From positions 65,772,139 to 65,836,138 of the forward strand of contig CM073595.1 of the NCBI GenBank assembly GCA_037074705.1: DNA of 64,000 nt, in the 5' to 3' direction. The position numbers and the translations under genes are program-made. Shown piece after piece: positions 13,516-28,500 of this stretch (position 1 is the first letter of the stretch; the number at the start of each line of letters is the position of its first letter). The notes below the pieces were generated by a model, which searched no databases, was not told the DNA's origin, and worked only from the letters and a program-made list of their open reading frames with translations. This DNA is from Zhengitettix transpicula (lineage: Eukaryota; Arthropoda; Insecta; Orthoptera; Tetrigidae).

Positions 13516-16500
13516 AAAGATATACTTCCATCTCACCGATTTTGAATGCTTCTAAACAACCATCAAAATTTGTTACCCTCAGAATCAGAAAGGATAGGTA
13601 TATAATGATATATTTGTTGTAACTTTATCATTCTGAGATCTGCACGTAATTGAGGTTTAGAGTTCAGGAAGAACATTCAAATATTTATGTTACAGACAAA
13701 AAGATTTCGGGTAAATCTAAAGATGAACAAATGGCGGAAAAACAACAGGAACTTGAGAAACGATTGCAGCATGTTGCAGGTCAGCTGGGCTCTACAAAGA
13801 GAGGTCCTAAAAAAGGTAATTTTTGAATATTATTATTTGTATATTTTCATACCAGTAATTTGGAATATATCAATTACTTGAAAACACAATATAACTGTTC
13901 GCAAAATTGAAAATGGCTTTTTGTATATTACTCTTAAAATCTTAAGGATAAACTTTTTAAAAATTTTATTGTACTTTAGATTGCCTTTAAGGTATCCTTT
14001 TATTTTCTGATTTCCTTGAGTTTTACCTTCTGTTTATGTTTGCCTTGTGGAATTTTGATTTGTTGTTTGACAGATACCTTTATTTTAAAACCTTCTGTTG
14101 TCACTTACTGAAACTTGCAGACTATATTTTAGCTCAGTTACAGAATATGCAACAGCTTTGCTGGACATCTGCTGGTACTACAAGGAAAATGTTTACATGA
14201 TGCAGCAATCTGAATATACATTTTTAATTTTAATCACTGACAGGTCATGTGGAACTATAAAGAGACACATTATTCATAAATTGTTAACCATTTTAATGCT
14301 TGAAATGATAAAATATTCTAAATTGTTTTAATATGTAATTATGATACATTTTTGTTTTTAGAAGAAAGTAAGGCTGTGGATGTGGTAGGTGGAGGACCCT
14401 CACACCTCTCTGCATCAAGTTCAAGCAGTTCAGACTCTGATTCCAGCAGTTCAAGCTTGTCTAGTAGTTCATCTGACTCTAGTGACTCTGAAGCAGGTTA
14501 GTAGAACTCATTATAAATGTTTGTAAATCGATAATTATTCAGGTTTGCTTTTTTGTCTGGTACTCAACAATAATTTATGGAGTAAAATACATTCATCTGT
14601 ACATATAATTTACTTATACAAATGGTCTAGTGGTCTAAATATTTACATTTTAATATGGTTAAATATAAAGGGGTTTCCTTTGTGTTTTTATATTCAGAAA
14701 GGTGGTGGTGGGTCACCTGAAATTGGAGCTCCGTGTTGCCATTCAGGACAGAAGGAAGTACTTGAAATTTTTCAGGAGAAGAAGACATATTCTATGTGCC
14801 ATCCAGCCATGGAGTGTCACATGGGTTGTGTCTTCTTCTGCTGAAGAAGGCTAATGCCTCTGAAAATTTTAAGAACTTCCTCTAGTCCTGAATAGTGACG
14901 CCAAGCATCAATTTCAGGTAAGCCACCACCTTTCTCTTTCCATTCAATACAAATTGTTTAAATTGTTCTCAGAATGTCACATCCTCATGTGTGTTTATAT
15001 ATAAATTTATAGAAAGGAAAGAGAGAGAGTTTGTGGCTTACCTGAAATTGATGCATGGGACTGAAGGAAGTTCTTCAAATTTTCGGAGGCTCTCAGCCTC
15101 CTTCTTCAGGTAGGGGTTTCCACCATTCTCTGCACTGGACAGTCCGCAGCTGGCTGGTGCACGGAATGGTGTAACACTCCTTCCTGAAAAAGGAGGCTGA
15201 GAACCTCCGAAAATTTGAAGAACTTCCTTTGGTTCCTTGTGCCTACATCTTGTTTCAATTTCAGGTAAGTCGCAAACTATGTCTCTTTCTTTCCTTACCA
15301 AGATCGTAATTATTTTGTCATATATATATATATATGACTTTGTCACCAAATTAGTTCCTATTCCTTAACGGATGCTCCTACTTCATTCCCTCTACTCTAT
15401 CCATTCCCTCCTCTAAATAACTTTTTATCCATAAGATTGACCCAGTGGGCAAGATGGTTAAGGTGTCTGTGTACGGAGCAAATCATGCAGGTTCATGTCC
15501 TGTCTGGGTCAAATATTTTCAATCTTTCTTCATTCCTTCTCGCTGTTTTGAACATATGCTTTCCTATGAGCGTGATTCTACACATGAGCATATGAATTCA
15601 CATAAAGCGTAATCCTCCTATTTCTCCTATTTATTTCTAACCGTCCTCACTATTCAAGTTCGAATGTGACTTTGTCACCAAATTAGTATATATATTTTTA
15701 ACATTTTATATATATATATCATTGGGATAGGAGAGAGAGACAGGGTAACTGACATGTTAAATCAACCGTTGGTTCAGTCAGGCTTAAATACATATACAAT
15801 TGAATAGAAAATAGTGATATAGAGCTACTGACTTACCTTAAATCGACAGTTGTCGTCTCTAGGCTGGGAAGCAATAACATGTCAAGTTTTCAAGTGCCCA
15901 CAGGACAATAGACCACACAGATTTATTATTTTTAAATTAATCTGACAATGTCATATTATCTTTACTTCCTTTATATATGTGTGTGCATATATATATTGGC
16001 TTGCCTGCTATTGAGGGCCAGTGTTGCTTCTTGAAATTTCTCAGAAGGAGCTCCCTGTGTATCGATTGGCACGCACACTGTATACCACACTGTTGTGTAA
16101 GATAAGGAGTCCTTCATCTTGTTTCACAGAGGGGGGGGGGTGAAATTAATTGAAGTTAACAATACAATACAAGTAATTGTCCTAGACTAACAAAACATCA
16201 ATCGTACAGATCTGTTCATAACACTGGAGCAATGACCTACCGACAACACACAAATAAAGCAAGCTATTGTGACTATTCATGGAATAATTGTTTTCCAAAT
16301 ATACACAGGAAACATGTTTTTCAGGTAGTAGGCCAAAGGTTTTCACAGTATAGATAGTTTATGAAATTCTCTCAGAATCCCAGGTTGGGAAGTTTTTGAA
16401 ATACCGTCACAGTTGTCATTCATTGAAACATTGTGTTTTTTCAATTAATTTACTTGGCTGGAATCCTGAGATAATTTCATCTGCATGGTTTTCAGAGGCT

Positions 16501-19500
16501 ACAGTTTATAATTTGTGAATTCTGCACTCACCATTTTTTATTTTAATAATTAGTGAAAAAGGTGTGTGGCTTGCTGGAGTAAGCACAGTGTAAACTGCAT
16601 CCTGTGAACATTTCAAGATTCTTATTATGGTCATTGTTCCCTATATTCATATTAACTGAAGAAATAAACTATTCAAAACTATAGGGGGAAAAGTAGGTAT
16701 CTTTAACAAGTTGGTTTGCAACATAATTGTAATCTAAATCAAATTTGCATGCTGCGTCTATGCTTGAAAATGTATTTCTCTGATCAAATTGTACCACTTA
16801 TTTAGTATCATGTATTTGCCAGAAATATTTATAAATGTCGGTAGCTTTGATTTTCTTGTTAACATTGTCTATAAATCTGTAAGTATTTAGTTTCTCAATG
16901 GAAATTAGCATTCTCTTGTGAATATGTGTGTAGGATTGAATGTAGTTTAGTAATTTAGATAATGTGAGCAGAGCTTACCACAGGATATTCGTTGTTTTGT
17001 TTTCCACTTAATTTTGTTAACATTATATGTAGGTTTTAATTTGATCATTAAGTAATACTTTTTTTTTAGAAAATGTTCACAATTGGAATTTAAATACATT
17101 TGTTTTTCATTTATCAAGATAAAATTTCTCAGAAATTAGTTGTTATTCATCGTGGCATAGTCTTTTTACCCTTACACATACTACTTATCCCTTAATTTTC
17201 ATTTCATTAATTAAATATGTGTAAATTATGTTATATGCTCAAATGCCAGTTTCAGTTATATGTACCCTTTACGAATCTGTATCCAAATAATATAATCAAT
17301 GCAATTTCCTTTATCATGTGGAAATCTTGCAGGTAGGAATCTAGAAACTTTTTCCAGGAATGATATAGTAAGTTGATGTAGTAATCACTTATACAATTAT
17401 TTGTTTAATTTCCACAGACTTTACTTAAGGTGTCCAGAAGACAGAGAAAACTTTGTCATTCTGGTTGTCTATCAATACACAAAAATTATATTTCTATTGA
17501 ATTATTCGGTTAATTTCAAAGTTATATTCATTCAAAGTTATGTTCTTGACTGAATAATGAAATATCGGTCCTGGTCTTTACAACAGTTGGTACATTTCTT
17601 ACTGACGTTGATGCAAGACCCGCCGTTTTTCATCTTGCTTCTGTTCTGTAGTAATTTGAAATTATAGCACATTCATCAAGCATAGAACAAGTAGCTTCTA
17701 CTTCATCTTACAGTGATCTGCTAATGAAAGATCATGAATGTTCTCTTAATAAAGGTCAGCATAGTATCTAGCTCAAACTTTTTACTTAATATTTTGGTGA
17801 TAAATTGTTTTCTAACAGTTTTGTCACTCAGCAGCTATGTGAACAGAAACTTCATACAGATGATTGACTGTAAAAGTTTTGAAAAGCTGCAGAATTATAC
17901 AGAAAATTTGTTTTGAAATTTTAACAAATATGTTTTCCCTTATAAGCCATATCAAAACAATGCCAGATATAATGTATGTTTAATTATGCAATAGATTTAC
18001 AATAATCGGGATTTGAAATTTATTGATGAAACTAGTAGAGACACTGGTCAGGTATTCCATTTTTGCGTAAGCATTACTTCACACCGTTTTAACCTTCCAA
18101 GTCAGTCGTCTGTTCTATAAATGCAATTTTCTAACCCTTTTAGTATCTTCTCCAGTGATCTGCAGCAGTTTTAATTATTTTTTTTATGAATATTTTACAA
18201 GAATGAACTTTTAATATGTCAGTACGCATATAGCTTGCAGACTATACTTGAGCTCAGTTACGGAGTATACAACAACTTTTCTGAACATCTTCTGGTACTA
18301 CAAGAAAAATGTTTTCATAATACAGCAGTCTGAATATATATTTTATGTGTGTCAATTTTTTTTGTTATTAGAGCAATCTTACTAAATATTTAGGTTGGAC
18401 AGCATGATAATTTATCACTAAATGCTAACATTCAATTTTTATGAGGTTGAGGAAATTCCAGAGACTGAAATAATAATTTATTAGTTGCAATCAGTGTAGT
18501 ATTATTAAATTGTAGTAAACTGAAGTCCACTGAATATAAATGGCTTTTGTAAATCTTTCTTTACTTACCATCATTAAAATAACTTTGGAAAATTTTGTTA
18601 TGTCTAATAAAACTTTGACCTTGATGGAGTGATAATTTCAATAATAATAATAATTTTTGGCATTTATAATATATTGATCAAGAAGTCTTCATTTATAGAT
18701 TGCTACAAAAATTGTTGGGTACAAAATAAGTTCAATTCAAAGAGTGATATAATACATTGGGACTAGTCTGTACATTTCTATTGATAGCCATCACTGTCAG
18801 TTAGTTGTACCAAAATTCTTATATATTTTGCATAGCAGATTAATTCTTTGCTTATATTTTCCTGGATGAGTATTATAATATGAAATAGTATAGTAGTGTT
18901 TTTTGTTGTTTCAGACTGGATGTAGAGCTAATTTTGACTGTTCATCATGTCATTGAGACACTGCAGTTAATGTAATTTTTTTCCCTTCATTTTCATTTTT
19001 TACTATGCAGCATTATTACTTATTCACAATCTATATACACAATTAAACCTTCTTAAACTTTATAATGGGAAGTACACTATCGAATATTTATTTTCAATTT
19101 TATATCAGTGCTTATGAGAAGGACATTTGATTTTTGAAAACATCCTTCATTTATGAAATACAGACATAACAACATTAGTAGTGTTGCAAATCTTCATAAC
19201 TAAATTAATGTTAATTTTCAAGCATAGAATATAATATTTAAATTTAATTTGGGCTGATGATTATTATGGATTACAATGCAAATTGTTAGAAGACTTGTGT
19301 TTGGGTCCGGATTGATTCTAAAATTAATGTCTTTAGTTACACACCCTGTTTATTTTATATTTGTTATTTCGTATAACTTTTTCATGAATGTATAAATTAA
19401 ACTTGTGAAATACACTTTGTACTTAAAATTTGAACATTAGGAATAGTTTCAGCATTTCTTGAGATCAGATCTCAAATGCACAAAAGTTCTGAAACAATAT

Positions 19501-22500
19501 CTAACTTGCTTTAAAGCAAATGAAATCTCTCTCATTTCGATAATATATTAGCAGTATTTTGTTTCGTTAATTACTTTTAGTTTCAGGAGATACATAAAAT
19601 TTTCTTTTTTGAACATATCATAATATTGCAGCTGAGCAGTTACAAAACAAGTGTGTCAAATAAATTTGTTATTTTATTTTTCTTCGATCCATTACTCCAA
19701 ATGTTAGAAAGAGACTAAACTTTTCTGCACTTGTTACAGTTTCCTTTAAATTCAACCATTGCATCTTTTGGACTTATTACTTTCCCCACAAGCCTCTTGT
19801 AAATAATTATTTTTCTAAATGCAAGAATCTGCAACAATGACATAAACTTATGCAAGGATTTTGTATATTGCTATTTATGCTATGGGCAGTATTGTGGCTA
19901 TTATCTAAATACCATCTATGTGGGAATTAAAATCTTTAATTTAAATTGTATTTGCTATGAAATATTTTTAATGTCTAAACTTATTGAAATGCCGATTGCT
20001 GCTAATGCTGTTTTTCTATTTTTGTCCTTTGCCCAATTAAACATTTTAGTAAGTGGGACCTTGTAATTATGGTGAAGGTTCTTCCATCCATTCATAAATT
20101 TAAAGAAATTACTAATTAAATCATTTTCACATTTATATAGTTTCAAAACTTATTTACTTAATTTCTGCACTGCAAAAACTTTTCACTTTTTCCAAAGATT
20201 GCATGCAATTAAGCTGTATTGCAAGACAAATTATTTTACCTATTTATCGCTGGCTTCTGTTTTACATTTAAACTTACAGTGTTGTTTTTTGTTGTTGTTT
20301 TGGTGACTAATTTCAACAAAGTATGCTTTTGGTGATTAGTAGTGAATATTTGTGAATGAGAAATTTTCGCAATTTCAACTGTGAAAATGTATTTTATTCA
20401 AATATGGTCTTTTTTAAGGTTCTAATTTAGGACTGTAAGTTCACGTTAATTGTATTATTTCTGTATTTATGCTACAAGGTAAGACAATTTGTTTGTTGTT
20501 TCGTTATAGTTATCGAACTTATTTGAAATGTTTTTAAAACAATTTCTATTTCAGCTGATTTTCCATTTTTATTTGTTTGTTAGTTACATGTGCAATGTTA
20601 ATTCTAAACTATATGCGCAGGACTAAAATTGGAAATTAAATGAAACCTAGTTTAAATTGCTGTTTTTAGTAATAACTAAAAATCAAAACAATCTTTTGTA
20701 TGACAGGTGGAGAAAAACACATGACAGCTTCAGCCTAAAAGAGCAGCAGAGCAGAAAGGTGTGACAGTAACACTTTCAGTGCAATGAATTTGCATACTTG
20801 TGATACCCCGTATCTTAAGTCAAATTAAAATATGGACCTCTGAATATATTTTATTTTCTTCTATTATGAAAGGGTTGAGATAAAATAATTAAGTGAATTT
20901 TGTAAATATTGTCATTTTCACTTCATGAGACAGTCTTGTGTTTGAAATACTATGGACTGTAAAATCAGTTTCCTAGCAGTATATGCCTGCCTTTCCCAAT
21001 AATGTTATCAAATTTAAAAGGAATAAATTTTAGGGTGTGATCATTGAAATCAGTTACAATTCTTTACTTTTTATAAGTTGCATAATTACTTCCTAACACT
21101 TGCTCAAACTTTTATGAAAAACAGATTATTATGAGTGTTAAAATTTAATTTTGAATTGGTATTATGTGTATTTATGAGTGTCTGAATGAATGTGTGTACA
21201 CACCAAATGTGTAAAAAGTGTGTATGAGAAGAAAAAAATTTAAGAGAATATTCTGTATTTCTGGGATTAAGGAATGTAATTATTCCCTTTATTCTTCTTT
21301 TGGGATTTAATTTAAACTTATCCTTTTTATAATTTTATTTAATGTGAGAATGCAATTATTGAATCTCCCATTTTTAATTTGTTATGGTTTATGCAGTGGT
21401 GAAGGGTAGCAGTTGTTAAAATTTTTACTCTTTTGCACACCACTCATGTCTTAGCTTTATCATTGAGAGATTGAAATCAACACAGGCCAAATAATATAAA
21501 CAAATGTACTTGTTAAGGAAAAGTGTGATATATGAAAGTATTAGTTTGAGTGGTTTTACTGTGAGCTCACATTTTCTAACACATTTTTGCTCAATATTCT
21601 ATGTCGTCCAATCTGCTATCAGAACTGAAAATGTTCAACAACACGGTGATTTTCACATTTTGTTTACTTCGTAAATGTCCTTCAGGCTGCAGATATTTGT
21701 GCAAGATCATAAATCTAATTGAAATGTAATTGACATCTAACACATTATATTAGTACTTATTTCTTTTTAATGTTTTTCTCTTGAGATTATATTTCAATTT
21801 GTTGAACTTTATTGCAGTAAGTTATTTGTTTCAAATGCTCCTTACATGTTGCATTATTGTTATCTGTGTGAGAATTTCTTGGTATTGTAACAAGTCTTTT
21901 GGTGGTACAAAACAACTTAAAGAGGTAAGAAATTGTTTTCTCATTTTATATGGGTCAAATCATTCAATAAGTAAATATGTTTGAAATATTAGCCAAGAGT
22001 GCAGAATGTGTTATAGGGGTCAGCCAGCTATTTCTATCCTTGTCCTTTATCATCTCTTTTTGTTGTTAATTTGCATGGGGCAAATTATTGCCTTTCTATT
22101 ATATAATGAAAAATGCTGGTGGATATATGAGTGCTTGTATAAAGTGGGTTATATGTCTACCCACTTATACTTATTTTATATTTGTGTTAATTCAAATATG
22201 ATCCCAAAATGCAGACAATGTGACTGGTAGCTAGTTTCTTCGTGAGGACAATCATTGGGTTACTAACAGACATCACATAATTTTTAAATGAGGCACAATT
22301 GTATAGTAATACTAAAACCTGTGATATTATTTATCTTTAAATAAAATTTCATTGTACTTTTAACCCATAAACATAACTTTTTTAAATCAGATTTTTACTT
22401 GCATGATTCAAATACAAATTCTCTTATTGTTCTTCTGCAGCAGGAAGTTAATTTTTTGTTTCATTACCATCACTTATCAAGATAAACAGATGATCTCTCA

Positions 22501-25500
22501 TCTTTAATTCCAAATTTCCTGCCTATCAATTACTTTATATGTTTCAATATTAATAATTTTATAGTAATTTTTCTGATTTAATGCAATATAACTTACTGGT
22601 TATATTTTCGTTTCATAAATTTCAAATCTTTTCTGATGGTAGATTGTTGTTCAGCCAGTGATGAAACTTTTTTATTGAATGGGAAACTTTTTTATGATTT
22701 ATATGTATAGACATCTGTATTAATAATTGGCCTTGATAATTTCTAAAAATTTGAAATATTGCACATTGCATTCAATTTTATTACTCTCCATGTAGACACA
22801 ATTTTACACAAAAGCATTTCGAGGTTTACATCAAATTCTATAATTGTTCGTACACACACACATATTATAAGGATAGTCAGAGAATTAAGGGCTTACCTTA
22901 AATTGAGAGCTGATATCACCACACTGGACAGGAAGGAGCATATCGAGTTTTTATAGACAATACTGAGCCTTATCATCCCTTATCATACTACTATGCCGGC
23001 CAACCACACATTCTGACTGTGTGGTTGACCGTCACATGTTACAGTTCTGTTGTGTCCTGAGGAAGGGGGCACTCAGCCCTTGAAAATTTGTCATGCTCCT
23101 TACTGTGTGGTGTAAGGTAAGTTAGCCACTTTGTCTCTCTTTCCTGTCCTTTTAAATTAATTTAATTTGACAGAGTCACATCATCCTAGTAATATATATA
23201 TATAATTGTGATCTTGGTATGGAAAGGAAAGAGAGATAGTTTGTGGCTTACCTGAAATTGAAGTATTGTATAGCCACAGGGAACCGAAGGAAGTTCTTCA
23301 AATTTTCAGAGGCTCTCGGCATCCTTCAAAACATGGATTGCCCCTCATGATGTTTGACTTTTCACACTTAGTAGTCCATCTCTTGAAGTAACAGCATTAC
23401 ACCTCTGAAAATTTGAACAATATGTCAACACCAAACTTCCATAAGTTCAGTCTCTCTTTCGTATCCATATAAATTATTTTGGCTATGTCACATTATCCGT
23501 ACGTTACTTATATATATAGATAAATAGATGTGTCACAATTTTTTTTGTTACATTATACTGTCACACTTAAATTAGGGCAGATTTTTAAAATTAAAAATAT
23601 TTTTTTGTGTGTTTGGTATCAATCTTCTGTGCATTTATCAAATTTTAAAGTGATGTTATTAGTTTATCACAAATATTATATTTCTAAATAATTAATGATG
23701 TGGAGACTGAGCCAACAGTTGCCCTAGCAATCGTGTACTCACACTGTACTAATACATAGAGGGCAGAGTCCCTCTATTATAATGTGTGTGTGTGTGTGTG
23801 TATATATATTTATTTATTTTATCTGCTGTGATGTAGTGGTCAGCACCATTGCCTTACATCACTTAGGTTCCAGATTAGATTCCTATCATGGGAACTGATG
23901 TTAGTATTAATTTTCACAGACATGCACTCACTTGCAAATCATGTATTGTACTAGTAGGGTGAGTCACAGACCACCCGTTTTAGATTCTACACCCTTAAAA
24001 TGGGTTCATTTAGCTGACATTGATGGAATTCTTTATATTTCTATATAATGTGACATAGTCAAATAACTGATTGGAATTGGAAAGGGAAAGGATGTATCAC
24101 ACCTAAGTGTTATAAACTTCTCCAATATTTCCACCCTTATGGAAACCTCCTTTAACACTCAGGTAAGCCACATCATTCTCCCCCTCTCAGTTAATTCTGG
24201 ACAAAAGTTGTTCCATAACAACTAAATTTTATTACAATTAAGCTCAAGCATTCCTATTCATGTATTTCACTCCATAGCTTTATACCTTTTTTCTGATAAT
24301 CTATTTCCTACTTTATCATATTTTTTATGGTACAGTACCGTTAAATAATGTTTGCTTCTTTTTAAAATTTGAACAATAATGTAATTTAGAAATTTTGTTG
24401 GCTAGGAGATAAAGTTTATTTTGTTTTATATATTCGTCTGTTCTGCTGAATACAATGTCACATTGATTGACATTTTCAGTATTTGAAAACCTTACTATTT
24501 GTGACAAGAAGGGAACAGTTAGCAATATTAAAAATTATTTAATGTCGGTAAGTAGTAATTGATTTTTTACCTGACCTTATATCTAATTTGAGTTAAATAT
24601 AGTTGGCAAAACCAATTTGTATTTTATGCTGGCAGTATATAGTTAATAATATGAGCTCCTAACTTTGTGCACTGTGCTATCTATTAATGTTGATGGATTT
24701 GCGAGTAATGGCTTGCTGGCCTCCAAGCACATTGTTTGCACTCCCTGGCTTTGACCTACTTTCTCCTATATTATGATTACTTACTAATTTGTTTTATTTG
24801 TATAGTTTTAAAATAAAATTGCAGTTTTATAAATAGCATGTTCCAATTTTTTTATTCCAATCGGCTTTATTCTGTGTTCATGATAATTATGTATTTCAAA
24901 ATTTAAATACTTCAAAATTGGGGTTAAAGTCTCAGTTTTAATAACACATACTCGAGGATTTACATCATAAATGTTTTAAAATTTAAAAAAAAAAAAGTTC
25001 TAGTAAATTTATCAATTTTGACAACGGCCGGTTTGCTGTCATTCACATTTACGGAAATACTGTGTTGGTGAAATTCATAGTTCAAACATGTTTAATTGGG
25101 CAGACACCCAAAACTATAAGAATGTTTTAGTACTGTGTTGTTTTATACATACATATATTATATGTTAATATATTTATTTTTCTTAAGAATGCCAGGACTT
25201 AATCCCATGAATTTGATTTTAAGTAGTAAATTGTTAAATATTTTTAAGAGAAGTAACAAGATTTTAACTATGTGTGACATGTATATTTTTTTCTACACAG
25301 TCTTTAATTTGAGGCAGTTTTATTGTAACAGTACTGAAAAGTGTGTGTGTGTGTTCATAGCAGATATCTTGGTAGACTGCCATCTAATTTTGTATGTTTT
25401 TGATTGTGATAAATGTAGCTAAGAGGTCCAACAGTATTTGTAACATATGCTTTATATTCTAAATAGTTGTCATTCAGATAAAATCTTTGTTAAATTATGT

Positions 25501-28500
25501 AATTTTATAATTTCATGTATAATTTGAATTAAAATGTTGGACTTCCGCCTTAGCATCATGGAATGATTGGCAATGTGTGTACAAAGTGCAATCTACCAAG
25601 CTAATATGATGCCATAAAAAGTAATTTAACCCACCTAGATTCAGTAATTCACTAAATCTCACTAGTTATTCAGGTCTATGTTAGGTCTGATGAATTTTAT
25701 ATACTGTTATAAAATTATCATTGTAACTAAGAAATATCTTGTATTTTATTCATGTTCTATTTCTTAATGGAATGTATGCATGAGGACTTATCACCGATAT
25801 TATCGTTGATTTAAATGACATTGACTTGTATTTCTTTACGTACTGAAAATGTGTTACACAGTTGTACTTTTTTACGGCTTTATTTAATAAATGTTTTTTA
25901 CCATTTTCACACATTTGTCACTGAAGTTTTTTAATTGTTTGATTTACAAAAACTAAGACACTCTGCCTTCCTTGGGAATAATACTGTTTGGAACTCGTGC
26001 CCTGTAATGTATTGCACAGGTTATAAAATAGTGGAAACCCAGCATTTTTCATTTGTGAATTTTGTACATAAGTTATATACTTTATTAAAGAAAAATGCAA
26101 TCGCATGTGATGTCTGTTTTTGTAGTCATTTCTGCATTTCCTTCTGTAATTTTTTAATGATAAAGAGAAAAATTGTTGTATACAGTGAAAAGAATATGAA
26201 ATAAAAATATATAGAATGAACTTTGAAATATTTTCCTTTTTATCAAATGCTTGTATCCTGACCCTCTATATCACATTCTGCACTCAGTACTTTCTGTGTC
26301 CTGTTCAGATCATCGGTAATTGCTAATTAATTTAAAGTATCAGATCCTTAACTACCTTCTGTTGAGGAGCTGCTGAATATCGTGAGTATATCTTAAGCAT
26401 TATATTGGATTTTCTAATTTATTTATATGAATTTGTTTATTAATATTATTATAAGAAAATGGCAACTAAGGAACTATAATAATTTATTAGTACTTAACAT
26501 AAAACATTACAAATTACTTATGATTATACCAACATCATTATTTCATTGCATTTTGTTACTGGTTATCAATCACTCTTAAGAAATATGACATAATATTTCA
26601 TGTCAAGTTTTTGCACAATGTTAGATTTAAATTTATTTTACATAAATCTCTTTCATTCTAGGGTTTTGTTGCTTATTTTAAGAGTTTACTTTGTCTTTGA
26701 AACAGTTGCTATTTCTTGTGTAGTGTACAGCAGTTTTACTTCCAGAACATGCTTTAGTTTACCACTTAATGGCTACCTTACTGACAAATATATTTTTGAA
26801 ATAATTAGTTTCAATTATAATCTGTCTTATAAAGAACTGTATTTGTTCAGTCTTAAGGTGTTCTTGTACATAAATTATTATTTAGGAAGTAATACAATGG
26901 AATACATTTGTATTCTAATTAGAAATTGCACCAATTTGGTATATGGTAAAACTGGAGTTAGTAGTTCGTCATAAAAAATATTTTACAAGTAGTAATATTA
27001 TTCTACCAGGTCAAATGAAAATGACATTTTTTTTATCATACATTGACAATATAAATAGCATGTCTCCAGATCACATTGTTTTTATGTTACTATGTAAGTT
27101 CAGCCTTATAGCTCTCACTATAATTCACGGTTCTTATTTTGCGTGTGGCAGCTTAGACCTATGATTCTCAAAATTATCTTATATTTCATTTATAGGTACT
27201 GTTGACTTGCAAATTTCGAACTTGCAGGTAATGTAAAGACTAATGATACCTTAATTGATTTAACTATCATGAATGCAAACTTGTTAATTGTATCATTTAT
27301 TAGAAGTTGATAGAAATTTCCTTCAGTATATTTCTTAGCTCATTTCAAGAGTACCTTGGAATAGACTGAATTTAAAATGTTTATTTCTCAAACAACTTGA
27401 TTTCTTCTCCTGAATGTGAACTTAATTTTTACTCTTTAATAATTTCATCTGTTATAGGCAATGTCTCAACATCATTGCAAAGTAACTTCAAAACCAGAAT
27501 GTTTTGTGAAAAACAGAGTGCTTTTATTAATGGTATTATGGTTTGAAGCCTTATATCAATATTTTTGAATTATATACTGTATAGACTTTTTTGTAGCATA
27601 TTTTAAAAAAATTAAGTATTTCATGAGAAAACAATTGTTTAATAACTAACTATGAGTAAGACAGGAAATGGCCTGTTCTGTTCTATGATCATTCTTGAAA
27701 CTAATTCAAGAGATATAGCAAATTATGTATAAGTGATTGAAAACTGTGCTGTAAATAACTTTTTCATGAGTACTGGTAACAGTAACATTGTGTAGTAATT
27801 TAATAAATCTTCTGTATAGTCTTTCTTGACTAGGGCTCTTACTGTTGCTTGTTTTAGGGAACAAATCATTCTTAAAATTAAAACTTTGTACAACTGTTGC
27901 AATACTAAAGTTACCATAACAACCAGAGGATATATTTATTCTTTAATGATTTTATTACTTTTGAAAGAAGAAGTTAACTTTCTTATGTTGCAGAGAAATT
28001 CTGTAATAGATTATTTATCAATTTGTTTTTAGGACAGATAAGTATGTCTTATTCAATTGATTGTACTGAATTTATGATTTCATCCCACAGTGTTATATGC
28101 ATAGTTAAGTCAAACATCCATACATTGTTCATTTAATTTTGTAGTTTGAATCGTCTAGTACACGCTTGAAATTATTTTATTTTTTGCATATTTTATTTCC
28201 GATACTTTGGTTAATGATTATTACAATTTTTCCTATTAATAAAGGTTTGTGTAAAAGAATATAACTTTTGTCATTAACTATGTACTGATGTACTATTAAC
28301 TTGTCTGTCGTGCAAAGGAGTTATTTTATGTTATAATGAATGCTTTACAATAAAATTATGTAACATTGTATAACAACTAATCTTTAGAGAATAGATTCCA
28401 TTTCTTGGAATGCTTAAAGCAGTTGCATTTCTTTATTTAATAAGACATAGTGTTGTCTAAAATAGAAAAAGAGTACAACAAACAGAAAGCATTTTGGTGA

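Noticed and set aside
15439..15510. Functional tRNA gene
   Set aside because: Acceptor, D and T arms fit, but the anticodon arm does not pair and the unit is nested in repeat sequence; a SINE head fits better.
26600..26974. 124-codon open frame in the 20 kb intron
   Set aside because: Composition is that of AT-rich noncoding DNA (Phe, Leu, Ile, Tyr), there are no splice signals, and no similarity is seen.
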